Counted from the first letter of the stretch, positions 53,205 to 62,409 are shown. The stretch is DNA of 64,000 bases from Pseudomonas asplenii (GCF_900105475.1 NZ_LT629777.1:3348001-3412000); one strand, 5' to 3'. Program-made: numbers and translations. The notes: generated from the sequence alone by a model not told the origin.

Positions 53205-54095
53205 TCAAGGGACTGCGACGATTTCCAGTTTTTTTCGCGGGCTTTTGGTGCCCAGCAGACTCGACAGTACGATCGCGACGATGATCAGCGCGCCGCCGAG
53301 CAACATGCGTGAGCTTGGGCTTTCGTCGAACAGCAGCCATGCGGCGGTAATCCCATACACCGGCTCCAGGGCGAAGACCACGGCGGCGGTGCGCGCCTTG
53401 ATCACCGCCAGGCTGGCAACGAACAGGCTGTGGGCGACTGCGGTGCAGAACACGCCGAGCAGCCCCAGCCATAGCCAGTCCAGTGCGCGGACTTCGCCGA
53501 GGTCTGGCGCCGCCCAGGGCAGCAGGCACGCGGCGACCACCAGGTTCTGGCACAGCGCCGCCTGGACTGCGCCGACCCGCCCTGAGCCGGCCCGATTGTT
53601 CAGCGACAGCAGAGCGAACAGCAATCCGGACAACACGGACCAGAGCAGCCCGCTGGTGGCTTGGCTGGCAAGGTCGAAATCGGGGGTGACCAGCACCAGG
53701 CCGACACTGACCAGCAGCACCAGAAGGATTTCGTTCAGGCGGATGCGCTCACGAAAAATCACCCCTTCGAGGATCACGGTAAAGGCCGGGAAGCTGGCGA
53801 ACCCCAGGGTGGCGATGGCGACGCCGGCGACTTTCACCGCGAGGAAGAAACTGACCCAGTGACCGGCCAGCAGCAGGCCACTGCCCACCAGGCGGCCCCA
53901 GTCCTGCGTCTGCAGGCGTTGCCAGCGGTGGTTGCGGGTGATGCCGGCAAACACCGCGAGGGCGAGCACGGCGAAGGTTGCACGACCAAAGACGATGATG
54001 GCGGGGGAAGCAGCGGCGAGTTTGCCGAATACGCCAGTCAGGCCGAACATCAGTGCGCCGATATGCAGGGCGCCGAGGGCGGAGCGGGGAGTCAT
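53205..54095 (-). CDS. EamA/DMT-family transporter
   Basis: The 296-aa protein has ten predicted helices in two EamA repeats (IGALMFGLTGVFGKLAAAS at the start; FALEPVYGITAAWLLFDESP in the second repeat). DMT proteins export small metabolites or amino acids. It follows the AraC-type gene on the same strand by 78 bp and may be its target. The substrate is unknown. Confidence 0.85.
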   Translation of the reverse strand: MTPRSALGALHIGALMFGLTGVFGKLAAASPAIIVFGRATFAVLALAVFAGITRNHRWQRLQTQDWGRLVGSGLLLAGHWVSFFLAVKVAGVAIATLGFASFPAFTVILEGVIFRERIRLNEILLVLLVSVGLVLVTPDFDLASQATSGLLWSVLSGLLFALLSLNNRAGSGRVGAVQAALCQNLVVAACLLPWAAPDLGEVRALDWLWLGLLGVFCTAVAHSLFVASLAVIKARTAAVVFALEPVYGITAAWLLFDESPSSRMLLGGALIIVAIVLSSLLGTKSPRKKLEIVAVP

Positions 54096-54173
54096 CGCGA
54101 TCCTTGAAAACAGTGATGCACAAGCCGGCAGTCTAGGGCGTGGGACACGGCGCTGTCTGTCGCGGGACTCGCG

Positions 54174-55004
54174 TCAGTTGTCGCCAGGCTCGCGGCGCAG
54201 GGCTGTGGGCGAGGCGCCGAATTCACGCAGGATGGCGGCACAGAACGCGCTCTGGGAGCTGTAGCCGACACGCAGGGCGATCTCACCGACTGGCAGCCCG
54301 GACTCGCGCAGCAGGCTCAGGGCCATTCGTAGACGGCGATGGCGCAGGTAATCCATCGGTGTCCGTCCGCACTCGGCCAGAAAGCGCGCATGTAACCGCG
54401 CGTTGGATAAGCCGGCCACGCGTGCCAGATCGGCCACTTGCAGTGGGCGCGCGGCGTAACGGTCGATATGGGCGTCCAGGGCCGCCATGGGCAGGCGTTT
54501 GCCCACGCTGACGGTCGAGGCCGGTGTATTCAGGCTGGCCAGCAGCAGTACCGCGCCTTGCCGGGCGATCAACGGGTCGTCCACCGGGCCGTTGGCGAGC
54601 CAGTCGACCAGACGGCCCTGGCTGGCATTGAGGGTCAGTGGCCCGGCCCGGTCGATCAGGCGCCGGCTGGCATCGGCATGCTCGCCCAGCGACTGGACGA
54701 GCCAGTGTTCATCCGGCACATCCAGCACCAGACAGCGGCTGCCATCCGGGCTGCCGCAGGTGTGATGGGCGTCGTAGGGGACGACCGCGACGCTCTGCTC
54801 CACGACTTGGCTGCCGCGCCCCTCGATTTCGAAGTCGAGCCGCCCGGACAGCCCGAACACCAGTTGAGCGTGTGCGTGGCTGTGGACAATCAACTCGTCG
54901 CTGTAGTGGCGCAGGGTCAGGAACGGTCCCATGGCGGTCTCCTCGGCAGGTTGCCAGTCTACACCGGATGATTGCGCCCGACGGTTGTCATCGATCGTTG
55001 TCAC
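54174..55004 (-). CDS. AraC-family regulator with cupin N-terminus
   Basis: The 276-aa protein has an N-terminal cupin-like sensor (HSHAHAQLVFGLSGRLDFEI) and two C-terminal HTH motifs (LQVADLARVAGLSNARLHAR and GEIALRVGYSSQSAFCAAI). It lies upstream of the EamA transporter on the same strand and probably controls it, as in many such pairs. The inducer is unknown. Confidence 0.87.
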   Translation of the reverse strand: MTTIDDNRRAQSSGVDWQPAEETAMGPFLTLRHYSDELIVHSHAHAQLVFGLSGRLDFEIEGRGSQVVEQSVAVVPYDAHHTCGSPDGSRCLVLDVPDEHWLVQSLGEHADASRRLIDRAGPLTLNASQGRLVDWLANGPVDDPLIARQGAVLLLASLNTPASTVSVGKRLPMAALDAHIDRYAARPLQVADLARVAGLSNARLHARFLAECGRTPMDYLRHRRLRMALSLLRESGLPVGEIALRVGYSSQSAFCAAILREFGASPTALRREPGDN

Positions 55005-55076
55005 AAGAGTGTCGTGTGACTGTCATGGTCATTTCACCGCCGCAGTGCAAGCTCAGGAAAAATCCGGAGAATGCCC

Positions 55077-55898
55077 ATGACCCGTGCGGAGCTCGCCAAA
55101 CCCAGTCGCAAGCAGCGTGTGCGAACCCTGTGGATTTCCGATGTGCACCTTGGCACCCGCGATTGTCAGGCCGAGCATCTGTCGCAGTTTCTCAAGGGTT
55201 ATCAAGCCGACCGCATCTATCTGGTGGGCGATATCATCGACGGCTGGAAGATGCGCGGCGGCATGTACTGGCCCCAGGCACATACCAACGTGATCCGCCG
55301 CCTGCTGACCATGAGCAAGCGCGGTACCGAGGTGATCTACGTCACCGGCAACCATGACGAATTCCTGCGTCGCTACTCGAAGCTGATCCTCGGCAACATC
55401 CAGTTGGTGGATGAAGCCGTGCACGTGACCGCCGATGGACGCAAGCTGCTGGTGATCCATGGTGACCAGTTCGATGTCATCACCCGTTATCACCGTTGGC
55501 TGGCGTTTCTCGGCGATTCGGCCTACGAGTTCACCCTGACCCTCAACCGCTGGCTGAACCATTGGCGGGCTCGCTACGGTTATGGCTACTGGTCGCTGTC
55601 GGCTTACCTCAAGCACAAGGTCAAGACCGCCGTCAGCTTCATCAGCGACTTCGAGGAGGCCATCGCCCACGAATGCGTCAAGCGCGGGCTCGATGGCGTG
55701 GTTTGCGGGCATATCCACCATGCCGAGATTCGTCGGGTCGGTGAAGTGGAATACTTGAACTGCGGCGACTGGGTCGAATCCTGCACTGCGCTGATCGAGC
55801 ACTGGGATGGCACTGTCGAGTTGTATCGACTGGCCGATGCCCAGGCCAAAGAGGCTCAGCTCAAGCTGGACCTGCACAAGGTCACGCAGCCCGGCTGA
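55077..55898 (+). CDS. LpxH-like metallophosphoesterase
   Basis: The 273-aa protein shows the calcineurin-like set WISDVHLGTRD, LVGDIIDGWK, VTGNHDEFL, VIHGDQFD and CGHIHHAE, which bind two metals. This is the family of UDP-2,3-diacylglucosamine diphosphatase-like proteins; it is a larger paralogue, not LpxH itself. The ATG at 55077 is used because GGAG is then seven bases upstream. It is divergent from the AraC gene. Confidence 0.87.
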   Translation: MTRAELAKPSRKQRVRTLWISDVHLGTRDCQAEHLSQFLKGYQADRIYLVGDIIDGWKMRGGMYWPQAHTNVIRRLLTMSKRGTEVIYVTGNHDEFLRRYSKLILGNIQLVDEAVHVTADGRKLLVIHGDQFDVITRYHRWLAFLGDSAYEFTLTLNRWLNHWRARYGYGYWSLSAYLKHKVKTAVSFISDFEEAIAHECVKRGLDGVVCGHIHHAEIRRVGEVEYLNCGDWVESCTALIEHWDGTVELYRLADAQAKEAQLKLDLHKVTQPG

Positions 55899-55932
55899 AA
55901 CCGGCCAATCCTTCCCGTGCCGCGGCCGGCTG

Positions 55933-56244
55933 CTAGAACGGCACCCGGCCCAGCAGCATGTCGCGGTACATGACGAAATCGCCCAGCAGGCTGTAGAAAG
56001 GATGCTGAAAGGTTGCCGGGCGATTCTTCTCGAAGAAAAAGTGCCCGACCCAGGCGAACCCGTAGCCGGCCAGCGGCAGCAGCGGTAGCAGGCCCCAGGC
56101 CGAACGCCCGATGATCAGGGCGAGAATGAAAATCACCAGGGTGGTTCCGACGAAATGCAGGCGGCGACAGGTGCTGTCGGCATGCTCGTTCAGGTAATAC
56201 GGGTAAAACTCGGCAAAATTGCTGAATTTTCTGACGTTTTCCAT
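55933..56244 (-). CDS. DUF962/Mpo1-like membrane protein
   Basis: The 103-aa protein starts MENVRKFSNFAEFYPYYLNE, then HADSTCRRLHFVGTTLVIFI and GYGFAWVGHFFFEKNRPATF. The conserved His residues match the Mpo1-like family, in yeast a dioxygenase of fatty acid alpha-oxidation. There are two or three membrane helices. GGAG is eight bases upstream of the ATG at 56244. The long upstream frame to 56451 is spurious. Confidence 0.87.
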   Translation of the reverse strand: MENVRKFSNFAEFYPYYLNEHADSTCRRLHFVGTTLVIFILALIIGRSAWGLLPLLPLAGYGFAWVGHFFFEKNRPATFQHPFYSLLGDFVMYRDMLLGRVPF

Positions 56245-56306
56245 TGAGTACACTCCGTACTTCGGATGGGCGCCTGGGACTGTTCCACAGGGAGTCTGTT
56301 CCAGTC

Positions 56307-56339
56307 TAGTGTCATTATTGTTCATCAGCAGTGACACTA
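56307..56339. promoter_or_regulatory. Inverted repeat in the divergent gap
   Basis: TAGTGTCA (56307-56314) and TGACACTA (56332-56339) are perfect inverted arms spaced by 17 bp, in the gap between the Mpo1-like gene and an AraC gene. The TGTCA/TGACA layout suits a dimeric regulator, likely the AraC protein. Confidence 0.55.
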
Positions 56340-56404
56340 TGCGCCACGTTAGTATCCTTAAGCCATTAGTCGTAATATGAGACATACCCTGTAAAGAAAA
56401 GGCC

Positions 56405-57466
56405 ATGGGCGAGAGAACGACTTCTGCAAGCTGGGCGATGGGGATAGTCAAGACGTTGGAAATGGAGGGGCTGGATTGTCGCGCCCTGTTCCAGCAGTTG
56501 GGGCTTGACTACGCCGCGCTGGACGATCCCGATGCGCGCTTTGCCCAGGACTCGATGACGCGTCTCTGGCAGCGTGCGGTGGAGCTGTCCGGCAACCCGG
56601 CAATCGGTCTGAACATGGGCAAGGTGGTACGTCCGGCCTCGTTCCATGTGGCCGGCTATGCGCTGATGTCCAGTCGCACCCTGGCCGAAGGGTTCATGCG
56701 TCTGGTGCGTTACCAGCGGATCATTGCCGAAAGCGCGGACCTGAGTTTTCGCCTTTTGCCCGAAGGTTATGCCCTGATCCTGACCGTGCACGGCGATCAT
56801 CTGCCGCCGACCCGGCAGAGTGCCGAGGCCTCGCTGGCGTGTGCCCTGGCATTGTGTGGCTGGTTGACCGGTCGGACCTTGCAGCCGCGCAAGGTACTGG
56901 TCCAGGGCTCGCAGCCGCAGGATGTCGCTCCCTACAAGCAGGCATTCCATGCGCCGCTGGTATTCGATGCGCCCTACGATGCGCTGATTTTCGAGAAAGC
57001 CGACATGGAAGCACCGTTGCCGACCGCCAATGAAGCCATGGCGCTGCTGCACGATCGTTTCGCGGGGGAGTACCTGGCTCGTTTTTCCGGCAGCCGGGTG
57101 ACCCACAAGGCTCGTCAGGTCTTGTGTCGGCTGTTGCCCCAGGGCGAGCCCAAGCGTGAGACCGTCGCGCAGACCCTGCATCTTTCCCAGCGTACCCTGC
57201 AACGGCGTTTGCAGGAGGAGGGCACCAGCTTCCAGACTCTGCTCGATGACACCCGTCGCGAACTGGCCGAGCAGTACCTGGCGCAACCGCGCATGGCCCT
57301 GCTGGAGGTTGCCTACCTGCTGGGGTTTGCCGATCCGAGCAATTTTTTCCGGGCATTTCGCCGCTGGTTCGAGGTCACGCCCGGCGAATACCGGGCGCGT
57401 CTGCAGGGCTCGGTGGTAGCGGTCAGTGACGCCAGAACGCCGGAATACACAACACGAACACTGTGA
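56405..57466 (+). CDS. AraC-family regulator, OruR/arabinose-binding-like type
   Basis: The 353-aa protein has the large N-terminal Arabinose_bd-like domain (ALFQQLGLDYAALDDPDARF, then SFHVAGYALMSSRTLAEGFM) and C-terminal HTH motifs (VAQTLHLSQRTLQRRLQEEG, LLEVAYLLGFADPSNFFRAF). This is the OruR/GltR type of pseudomonads. Its 3' end overlaps the convergent trkH gene by 44 bp. Target unknown; the inverted repeat upstream suggests autoregulation. Confidence 0.85.
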   Translation: MGERTTSASWAMGIVKTLEMEGLDCRALFQQLGLDYAALDDPDARFAQDSMTRLWQRAVELSGNPAIGLNMGKVVRPASFHVAGYALMSSRTLAEGFMRLVRYQRIIAESADLSFRLLPEGYALILTVHGDHLPPTRQSAEASLACALALCGWLTGRTLQPRKVLVQGSQPQDVAPYKQAFHAPLVFDAPYDALIFEKADMEAPLPTANEAMALLHDRFAGEYLARFSGSRVTHKARQVLCRLLPQGEPKRETVAQTLHLSQRTLQRRLQEEGTSFQTLLDDTRRELAEQYLAQPRMALLEVAYLLGFADPSNFFRAFRRWFEVTPGEYRARLQGSVVAVSDARTPEYTTRTL

Positions 57467-58877
57467 TGATCTCCAGGCGGCCCAGCAGCATGCCCACGGA
57501 GAGGATCCACTTGGCGCCATCGGGCAGGCTGGCGAAGTTGCCGGATGGGCCGATCACTTCCCCCAGCCCCGGTCCGACCCCGGACACGGTGCTGGCGGCA
57601 CCGGTCAGCGCAGTCATCCAGTCCAGCCCGATCAGCGACAAGGCCAGGGCAATGGCGCAGATGGTGATCGCGAAGAAAAAGGAAAAGGTCAGGATCGAGC
57701 GGACAATTTCCTCGTCGAGCCGATGGCCGTTGTACTTCTGCTTGATCACCGCCCTGGGGTGAATCAACTGGTTGAGGCTGGCCTTGAGCAGGATGTAGGC
57801 GACCTGGAAGCGGAAAATCTTGATCCCGCCCGCCGTCGAGCCGGAGCAGCCGCCGATGAAACCCAGATAGAAAAACAGCATCAGGGAGAAATTGCCCCAC
57901 AGGCTGTAGTCACCCAGCGCGAAGCCGGTGGTGGTGACCACCGAGGTGACGTTCAGGGCCACGTGACGCAGGGCTTCTAGCCAGTGCAGGTCGGTGGTCC
58001 ACCAGTACCAGGTGCCGAGGACCAGCCAGGTCACCAGCAGCAGCCCCAGCAACCCTTGCACCTGCTGATCCTTGAGCAGTGCCTTGCGGTGTCCTCGCAG
58101 GGTTGCGACATACAGGGTGAACGGCAGGCTGCCGAGAATCATCACCACCACCGCGACCCAGTGCACCGCCGGCTGGTGCCATTTGGCCAGGGATTGGTCG
58201 GAGGTCGAGAAGCCGCCGGTGGAAATCGCCGACATCGCGTGGTTGACCGCATCGAACAGGCTCATGCCGGCCCACCAGAAGGCCAGGGTGCCGAGGATGG
58301 TGATGCCGACGTAGGCGGTGACGATCAGTCTGGCCACCATATGCGAGCGCGGCATGACTTTCTGCGAGCGGTCCGAGGATTCGGTCTGGAACAGGCGCAT
58401 GCCGCCGATACGCAGGAGCGGCAGGATCGCCACGGCCATGCCGATGAAGCCGATGCCGCCGAGCCAGTGCAGCAGCGAACGCCAGATCAGGATGCCGGGG
58501 GACATGTCGTCCAGGCCGCTGAGTACCGTCGAACCGGTGGCGGTGATGCCCGACATGCTTTCGAAGAAGGCGTCGGCGACGCTGGTGTGCAGGGTCAGCA
58601 GGAACGGCAGGGCGGCGAAGATGCACACCACCACCCAGCTCGAGACGGTGAGCAGGTACATGTCCCTTGGGCGCAGGTGCACCTGTTCGGGACGGCCCGG
58701 GATGACCAGGGCCAGGCCGGCAATGAAGGTGATGGTGCTGGCCCAGAGGAATGACGGCAGGTCGTTGGTTCGGTCGAAAATCACCAGGGTCAGCATGGGC
58801 ACGATCATGCTGATGGCCAGGGTGATCAGGAAGATGCCGATGATGAAACCGATGATGCGCAGGGTCGGCAACGCCAT
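57423..58877 (-). CDS. trkH: Trk potassium uptake protein TrkH
   Basis: The 484-aa membrane protein has the four pore-loop repeats of the Trk family: ITATGSTV, AISTGGFST, VTTTGFALG and VSGVGPGLG. They form the potassium selectivity filter. TrkH works with the regulatory subunit TrkA, which is not in this window. The ATG at 58877 (MALPTLRIIGFIIG) is chosen over a TTG upstream. It ends inside the convergent AraC gene. Confidence 0.93.
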   Translation of the reverse strand: MALPTLRIIGFIIGIFLITLAISMIVPMLTLVIFDRTNDLPSFLWASTITFIAGLALVIPGRPEQVHLRPRDMYLLTVSSWVVVCIFAALPFLLTLHTSVADAFFESMSGITATGSTVLSGLDDMSPGILIWRSLLHWLGGIGFIGMAVAILPLLRIGGMRLFQTESSDRSQKVMPRSHMVARLIVTAYVGITILGTLAFWWAGMSLFDAVNHAMSAISTGGFSTSDQSLAKWHQPAVHWVAVVVMILGSLPFTLYVATLRGHRKALLKDQQVQGLLGLLLVTWLVLGTWYWWTTDLHWLEALRHVALNVTSVVTTTGFALGDYSLWGNFSLMLFFYLGFIGGCSGSTAGGIKIFRFQVAYILLKASLNQLIHPRAVIKQKYNGHRLDEEIVRSILTFSFFFAITICAIALALSLIGLDWMTALTGAASTVSGVGPGLGEVIGPSGNFASLPDGAKWILSVGMLLGRLEIITVFVLCIPAFWRH

Positions 58878-58996
58878 GAAATAAGCTCTGGGCAAGGGAG
58901 GGCGGTCATTCTACCTGCGGGTATGCCCATGTAAACCGCCTGGGGCCACACGGATATGGCTAGAATAGCTGCACTTTTTTCCTCAGGAGGTGGCCG

Positions 58997-59557
58997 ATGG
59001 AGGCTCTCGACAACTTGCTCAACCGTGTTTCCGCTCCGCGTCTGCTGGATCCAGCCCCCACGGCGGCCCAGCGCGAAGTGTTGTTCCGGGCGGCCATGCG
59101 CGCACCGGATCACGGGCAACTGCAGCCTTGGCGTTTCCTGACGGTGGAGGGGGCTGCTCGCGAGCAGTTGGGTCAACTGCTGGCCGAAGCGGTCGAGCAA
59201 ACAGCGGGCGAAGTGTCTCAGGCCGCGCTCGACAAGGCCCACGCGATGCCTCTGCGGGCACCGCTGGTGGTGGTCGTGGTCGCGCGTTTGCAAGAACATT
59301 TCAAGGTGCCGAAGTCCGAACAACTGCTGGCTGCGGGCTGCGCGGCTCATGGCATTCTGTTGGCGGCGCACGCCCAGGGTATTGGCGCGGTCTGGCGTAC
59401 GGGTGAGTTGTCCTACTCTCGACACGTGGCCAAAGGCCTGGGCTTGAGCGACGACGAGGAAGTGATTGCGTTCCTCTACCTGGGCACGCCGCAGAATGAA
59501 CTGCGGGCGGCGCCGAAGGTAGAACTGGAAAAGTTCGTCAGCGCCTGGTCGGCTTGA
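58997..59557 (+). CDS. Nitroreductase-family protein, YdjA-like
   Basis: The 186-aa protein starts MEALDNLLNRVSAPRLLDPA and has RAAMRAPDHGQLQPWRFLTV, the FMN-binding start of YdjA-type nitroreductases, and LAAHAQGIGAVWRTGELSYS later. It probably acts as a flavin-dependent reductase. AGGAGG is six bases upstream. Natural substrate unknown. Confidence 0.9.
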   Translation: MEALDNLLNRVSAPRLLDPAPTAAQREVLFRAAMRAPDHGQLQPWRFLTVEGAAREQLGQLLAEAVEQTAGEVSQAALDKAHAMPLRAPLVVVVVARLQEHFKVPKSEQLLAAGCAAHGILLAAHAQGIGAVWRTGELSYSRHVAKGLGLSDDEEVIAFLYLGTPQNELRAAPKVELEKFVSAWSA

Positions 59558-59606
59558 AATATTCAGGCCTCTTCGCACAGGCGTGTCGTCCACATGGCTT
59601 GTGTAC

Positions 59607-59655
59607 GCCTCCTGTAGGCGCAGGGCTTGCCCGCGAAGGGGGCCGCCAACACCCC
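59607..59655. repeat. Pseudomonas REP-like element
   Basis: CCTGTAGGCGCAGGGCTTGC followed by CCGCGAAGGGGGC is a variant of the common Pseudomonas extragenic palindrome (GTAGGAGC...GCTTGCCCGCGA). It lies between convergent genes. Confidence 0.7.
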
Positions 59656-59668
59656 ACAACGTCTGGCT

Positions 59669-61006
59669 TCAGGCCGTTGCTGCTTCCGGCTCCAGCGGCA
59701 AATCCAGCGTCGCGATGAAGCCACCCTGCGGATGGTTCGCCAGAATCAGGCTGCCGCCATGGCGTTCCGCCGCCCGGCGGGCAATCGCCAGGCCCAGGCC
59801 GTGGCCTGCGGCGCTCTGGCCCGGAGCGCGGAAGAAGGGTTCGCCCAGTTGCGCCAGGTGCTCGGCTTCGGCGCCGGGGCCGTGGTCGCGTACGCTGATT
59901 TCGATCCGTTCACCCTGGCGTCGGGCCAATATTTCAATGGCCTGACCTTCGGGGCTGAAACGCTGGGCGTTACGCAGCAGGTTATCCACAGCCCGCTCGA
60001 TCATGGTCGGCCAGCCACGCAGGTGCAGTTCCGGCTCGGCTTGCAGTTGCATGGGATGTTGCGGTTCGCCGAGCAGGGCTTCGCGTTGCAGGGAAGTCAG
60101 CATCTGATTGAGGTCGACCGGTTCGGCGCTGGCCTGGTCTGCATCGACCCGGGCCAGGGCGAGAATCTCGCTGATCAGTGATTCCAGACGATCGCACTCG
60201 CGGGTCAGGCGCGGCCATAGCCGCTCGCGCTCTTCGGGCGACGAGCGTTCCGCCAGGGCCAGGGCGATCTTCAGGCGCGCCAGCGGCGAACGCAGTTCGT
60301 GGGACACGTCGCGGAGCAACTGCCGCTGGCTGCCGATCAGGCTTTGCAGGCGCGCGCCCATCAGGTTGAAGTCCTTGGCCAGTACGCCGAATTCATCGCG
60401 GCGCGAAGCCAGCTTGGCCAGGCTGTTCTGTTGATAGGCGGTCTGGCCCAGGTCATGCACGGCACCACGCAGGCGACTCAGTGGACGAGTGATCGACAGC
60501 GTTACCAACAGGCTGAACAGTGTCAGGACCACCAGGGCGATGCCCAGGGCGCTGAGGGGCCAGAGCAGGTTTTCACGGTGCCAGGCATCCAGTTCCGGAT
60601 GGGGAATACGGTAGATCAGCAAGTAGGTGTCGCCGCTTTTCGGGCTGGTGTACTCGGTCGTCAGGCGGCGCCAGGGCAGGCGGCGATCATCGTTGTGCTG
60701 GCGTGCCTCCAGGGCGGCCGCACGACGCGGGAAGGTGCCGCGCACGACCGGGTCGCCGTTTTCGTTAAGCACCTGGACATCGATGTGGTACTGCTTCTTG
60801 CGTTGTTCGAGGATCTCCTGGGCCGCTTCCTCGCCTTGGCTTTCATAGGTTTGGGTCCAGTCCTCGGCCAGGGTGGTCAGGCCCGGGTGGCGGCTGAGGA
60901 TCCAGGCGTCCTGGTTGAGCATGTGCCCCAGCAGAATCGACAACCCCGCAACAAGGGCAATGGCCAGCCAGAAGCTGGCCAGGATGCGCCAGAACAGTGA
61001 TCGCAC
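59669..61006 (-). CDS. Cpx-like sensor histidine kinase
   Basis: The 445-aa protein has an N-terminal helix, a periplasmic domain of about 130 residues, a second helix, HAMP (TRPLSRLRGAVHDLGQTA), the H-box LRDVSHELRSPLARLKIALA, and ATPase boxes NLLRNAQRFSP and DHGPGAEAE. It lies downstream of the spy/cpxP-like and response regulator genes, as in PA3204-PA3206 (CpxR, CpxP-like, sensor). It likely senses envelope stress. Confidence 0.9.
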   Translation of the reverse strand: MRSLFWRILASFWLAIALVAGLSILLGHMLNQDAWILSRHPGLTTLAEDWTQTYESQGEEAAQEILEQRKKQYHIDVQVLNENGDPVVRGTFPRRAAALEARQHNDDRRLPWRRLTTEYTSPKSGDTYLLIYRIPHPELDAWHRENLLWPLSALGIALVVLTLFSLLVTLSITRPLSRLRGAVHDLGQTAYQQNSLAKLASRRDEFGVLAKDFNLMGARLQSLIGSQRQLLRDVSHELRSPLARLKIALALAERSSPEERERLWPRLTRECDRLESLISEILALARVDADQASAEPVDLNQMLTSLQREALLGEPQHPMQLQAEPELHLRGWPTMIERAVDNLLRNAQRFSPEGQAIEILARRQGERIEISVRDHGPGAEAEHLAQLGEPFFRAPGQSAAGHGLGLAIARRAAERHGGSLILANHPQGGFIATLDLPLEPEAATA

Positions 61007-61041
61007 AGCAGTTCCTCAATCAATCGGATACACATGGAGAA

Positions 61042-61067
61042 AGCCCGGCGGCCTAGGCCGTCGGGCT
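61042..61067 (-). terminator. Hairpin between the spy-like and sensor genes
   Basis: On the minus strand AGCCCGACGGCC and GGCCGCCGGGCT form a near-perfect stem around TA, then TTTCTCC. It could lower transcription into the kinase gene relative to the spy-like gene. Confidence 0.6.
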
Positions 61068-61082
61068 GGGGTTTGCAGCGGA

Positions 61083-61538
61083 TTATTGCGCTTTTTGCGC
61101 CTGCTGTGCTTTCCAGGCCTTGAATTCAGCCCATTCGGCGCGACGTTCGGCACGTTTTTTCTGAATGTCGTCGAAGGTCTTCTGCTGCTCAGGTTTGAGC
61201 AGGGCACGGATTTCGCCGTCGGTCTTCTGGCGTGCGGCATTCTTTTCGTTCTGGAACGCGGTCTGATCGGCTGGCGAAAGCTTGGCCAGGTACTTTTCGG
61301 CCAACGCCTTGCGGGCATGCATCTGCTCGCCCATCAACCTGCCGATCTGATGGCGCTGCTCGGGGCTCAGATCCAGTTTGGCATAAGGGCTGCGCCAGTG
61401 GTGCTCGCCGCCAGGACCACCGTGGACTCCATGAAGTCCGGGAGCGCCAGGGCCACCCATCGGGCCGACCTCAGGCTGGGCCATGGCGACGGTTGGCAGT
61501 GCAGCAGCGAACATCAGGGCGATAAGGGTCTTGCGCAT
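61083..61538 (-). CDS. Spy/CpxP-family periplasmic protein
   Basis: The 151-aa protein has a signal peptide (KTLIALMFAAALPTVAMA), a Gly/His-rich segment, and the CpxP/Spy LTxxQ-type motif in LDLSPEQRHQIGRLMGEQ, and a second in LKPEQQKTFDDIQ. It acts as a periplasmic chaperone or feedback inhibitor of the sensor. The ATG at 61538 is used. A CpxR-like box lies about 80-100 bp upstream. Confidence 0.9.
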   Translation of the reverse strand: MRKTLIALMFAAALPTVAMAQPEVGPMGGPGAPGLHGVHGGPGGEHHWRSPYAKLDLSPEQRHQIGRLMGEQMHARKALAEKYLAKLSPADQTAFQNEKNAARQKTDGEIRALLKPEQQKTFDDIQKKRAERRAEWAEFKAWKAQQAQKAQ

Positions 61539-61619
61539 GGTGTCTCTCCTTGTCTCGATTCCGGTCAGTCCGGATGAGTACAGATTAAGGAGTTCAAGGT
61601 CAGCGGCGGTCAGCGGAGG

Positions 61620-61635
61620 GTAAAGCTTGGGTAAA
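61620..61635. promoter_or_regulatory. CpxR-like box upstream of the spy/cpxP-like gene
   Basis: GTAAA (61620-61624) and GTAAA (61631-61635) are separated by six bases, close to the CpxR consensus GTAAA-N5-GTAAA. It is in the gap between the regulator gene and the spy-like gene. Confidence 0.6.
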
Positions 61636-61697
61636 GAGGTTTTGCCAGGGAGCTGACATTGGGGGTGGATGGCCGTCAAAGGCGGCCATCCACGATC

Positions 61698-62375
61698 TCA
61701 GGGCGCGTAATAGTACCCGCGGCTGCGCAGCGCCACGATCCGTGGCCGGCCATCCGGGTGCGGGCCGATCTTCTTGCGCAGGTTGCTGACATGCATGTCC
61801 AGACTGCGATCGTAGAGGGTCAGCTTGCGGCCCAGGGCAATCTGCGCCAGTTCCTGCTTGTCCAGCGGCTCGCCCGGTTGTTGCAGCAAGGCTTCGAGCA
61901 GACGGCTCTCGGAAACGGTGAGGGTGAAGTCCTGCTCGTCGATGGTGACCACGCCGCGCACCGGGCTGAAGCACAGGTCGCCCAGTTCCAACTGGCTCGA
62001 GGTCGCAGTCGGATGGCTACGGCGCAGGACGGCGCGCAAGCGGGCGGTCAGCTCCCGTGGATCGCACGGTTTGGCCAGGTAGTCGTCGGCGCCCAGTTCC
62101 AGGCCGAGAATCCGGTCCAGCGGCTCGCCGCGGGCCGACAGCATCACCACTGGCAGTTCCGGGTGGTCGCTACGCAGTTGCTTGAGCAGTTCCAGGCCGC
62201 TGCCATCGGGCAGCATCACGTCCAGCACCACCGCTGCCGGTGCGCTGTCGGCCAGCGCCTTGCGGGCGGTGAGACCATCGTGGCAGGCACGCACCTGAAA
62301 ACCTTCCTGGCTCAGCCAGCTACTCAGCAGCTCGCACAGCTCCTGGTCATCATCAATCAGTAACAGGTCGCTCAT
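61698..62375 (-). CDS. cpxR: OmpR-family response regulator, CpxR-like
   Basis: The 225-aa protein has a receiver domain (LLIDDDQELCELLSSWLSQE, phospho-Asp in VVLDVMLPDGSG, Lys in DYLAKPCDP) and an OmpR-type winged helix (MHVSNLRKKIGPHPDG, then IVALRSRGYYYAP). It is the first of the regulator-spy-sensor set. In P. aeruginosa the matching PA3204 is called CpxR. The upstream gene stops 34 bp before. Confidence 0.88.
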   Translation of the reverse strand: MSDLLLIDDDQELCELLSSWLSQEGFQVRACHDGLTARKALADSAPAAVVLDVMLPDGSGLELLKQLRSDHPELPVVMLSARGEPLDRILGLELGADDYLAKPCDPRELTARLRAVLRRSHPTATSSQLELGDLCFSPVRGVVTIDEQDFTLTVSESRLLEALLQQPGEPLDKQELAQIALGRKLTLYDRSLDMHVSNLRKKIGPHPDGRPRIVALRSRGYYYAP

Positions 62376-62409
62376 GAAATTCTCGATAACAGATCGCCTT
62401 CTGGCGCTC

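Noticed and set aside
57313..58626. Minus-strand Arg/His-rich frames inside trkH
   Set aside because: Out-of-frame shadows of the TrkH coding sequence.
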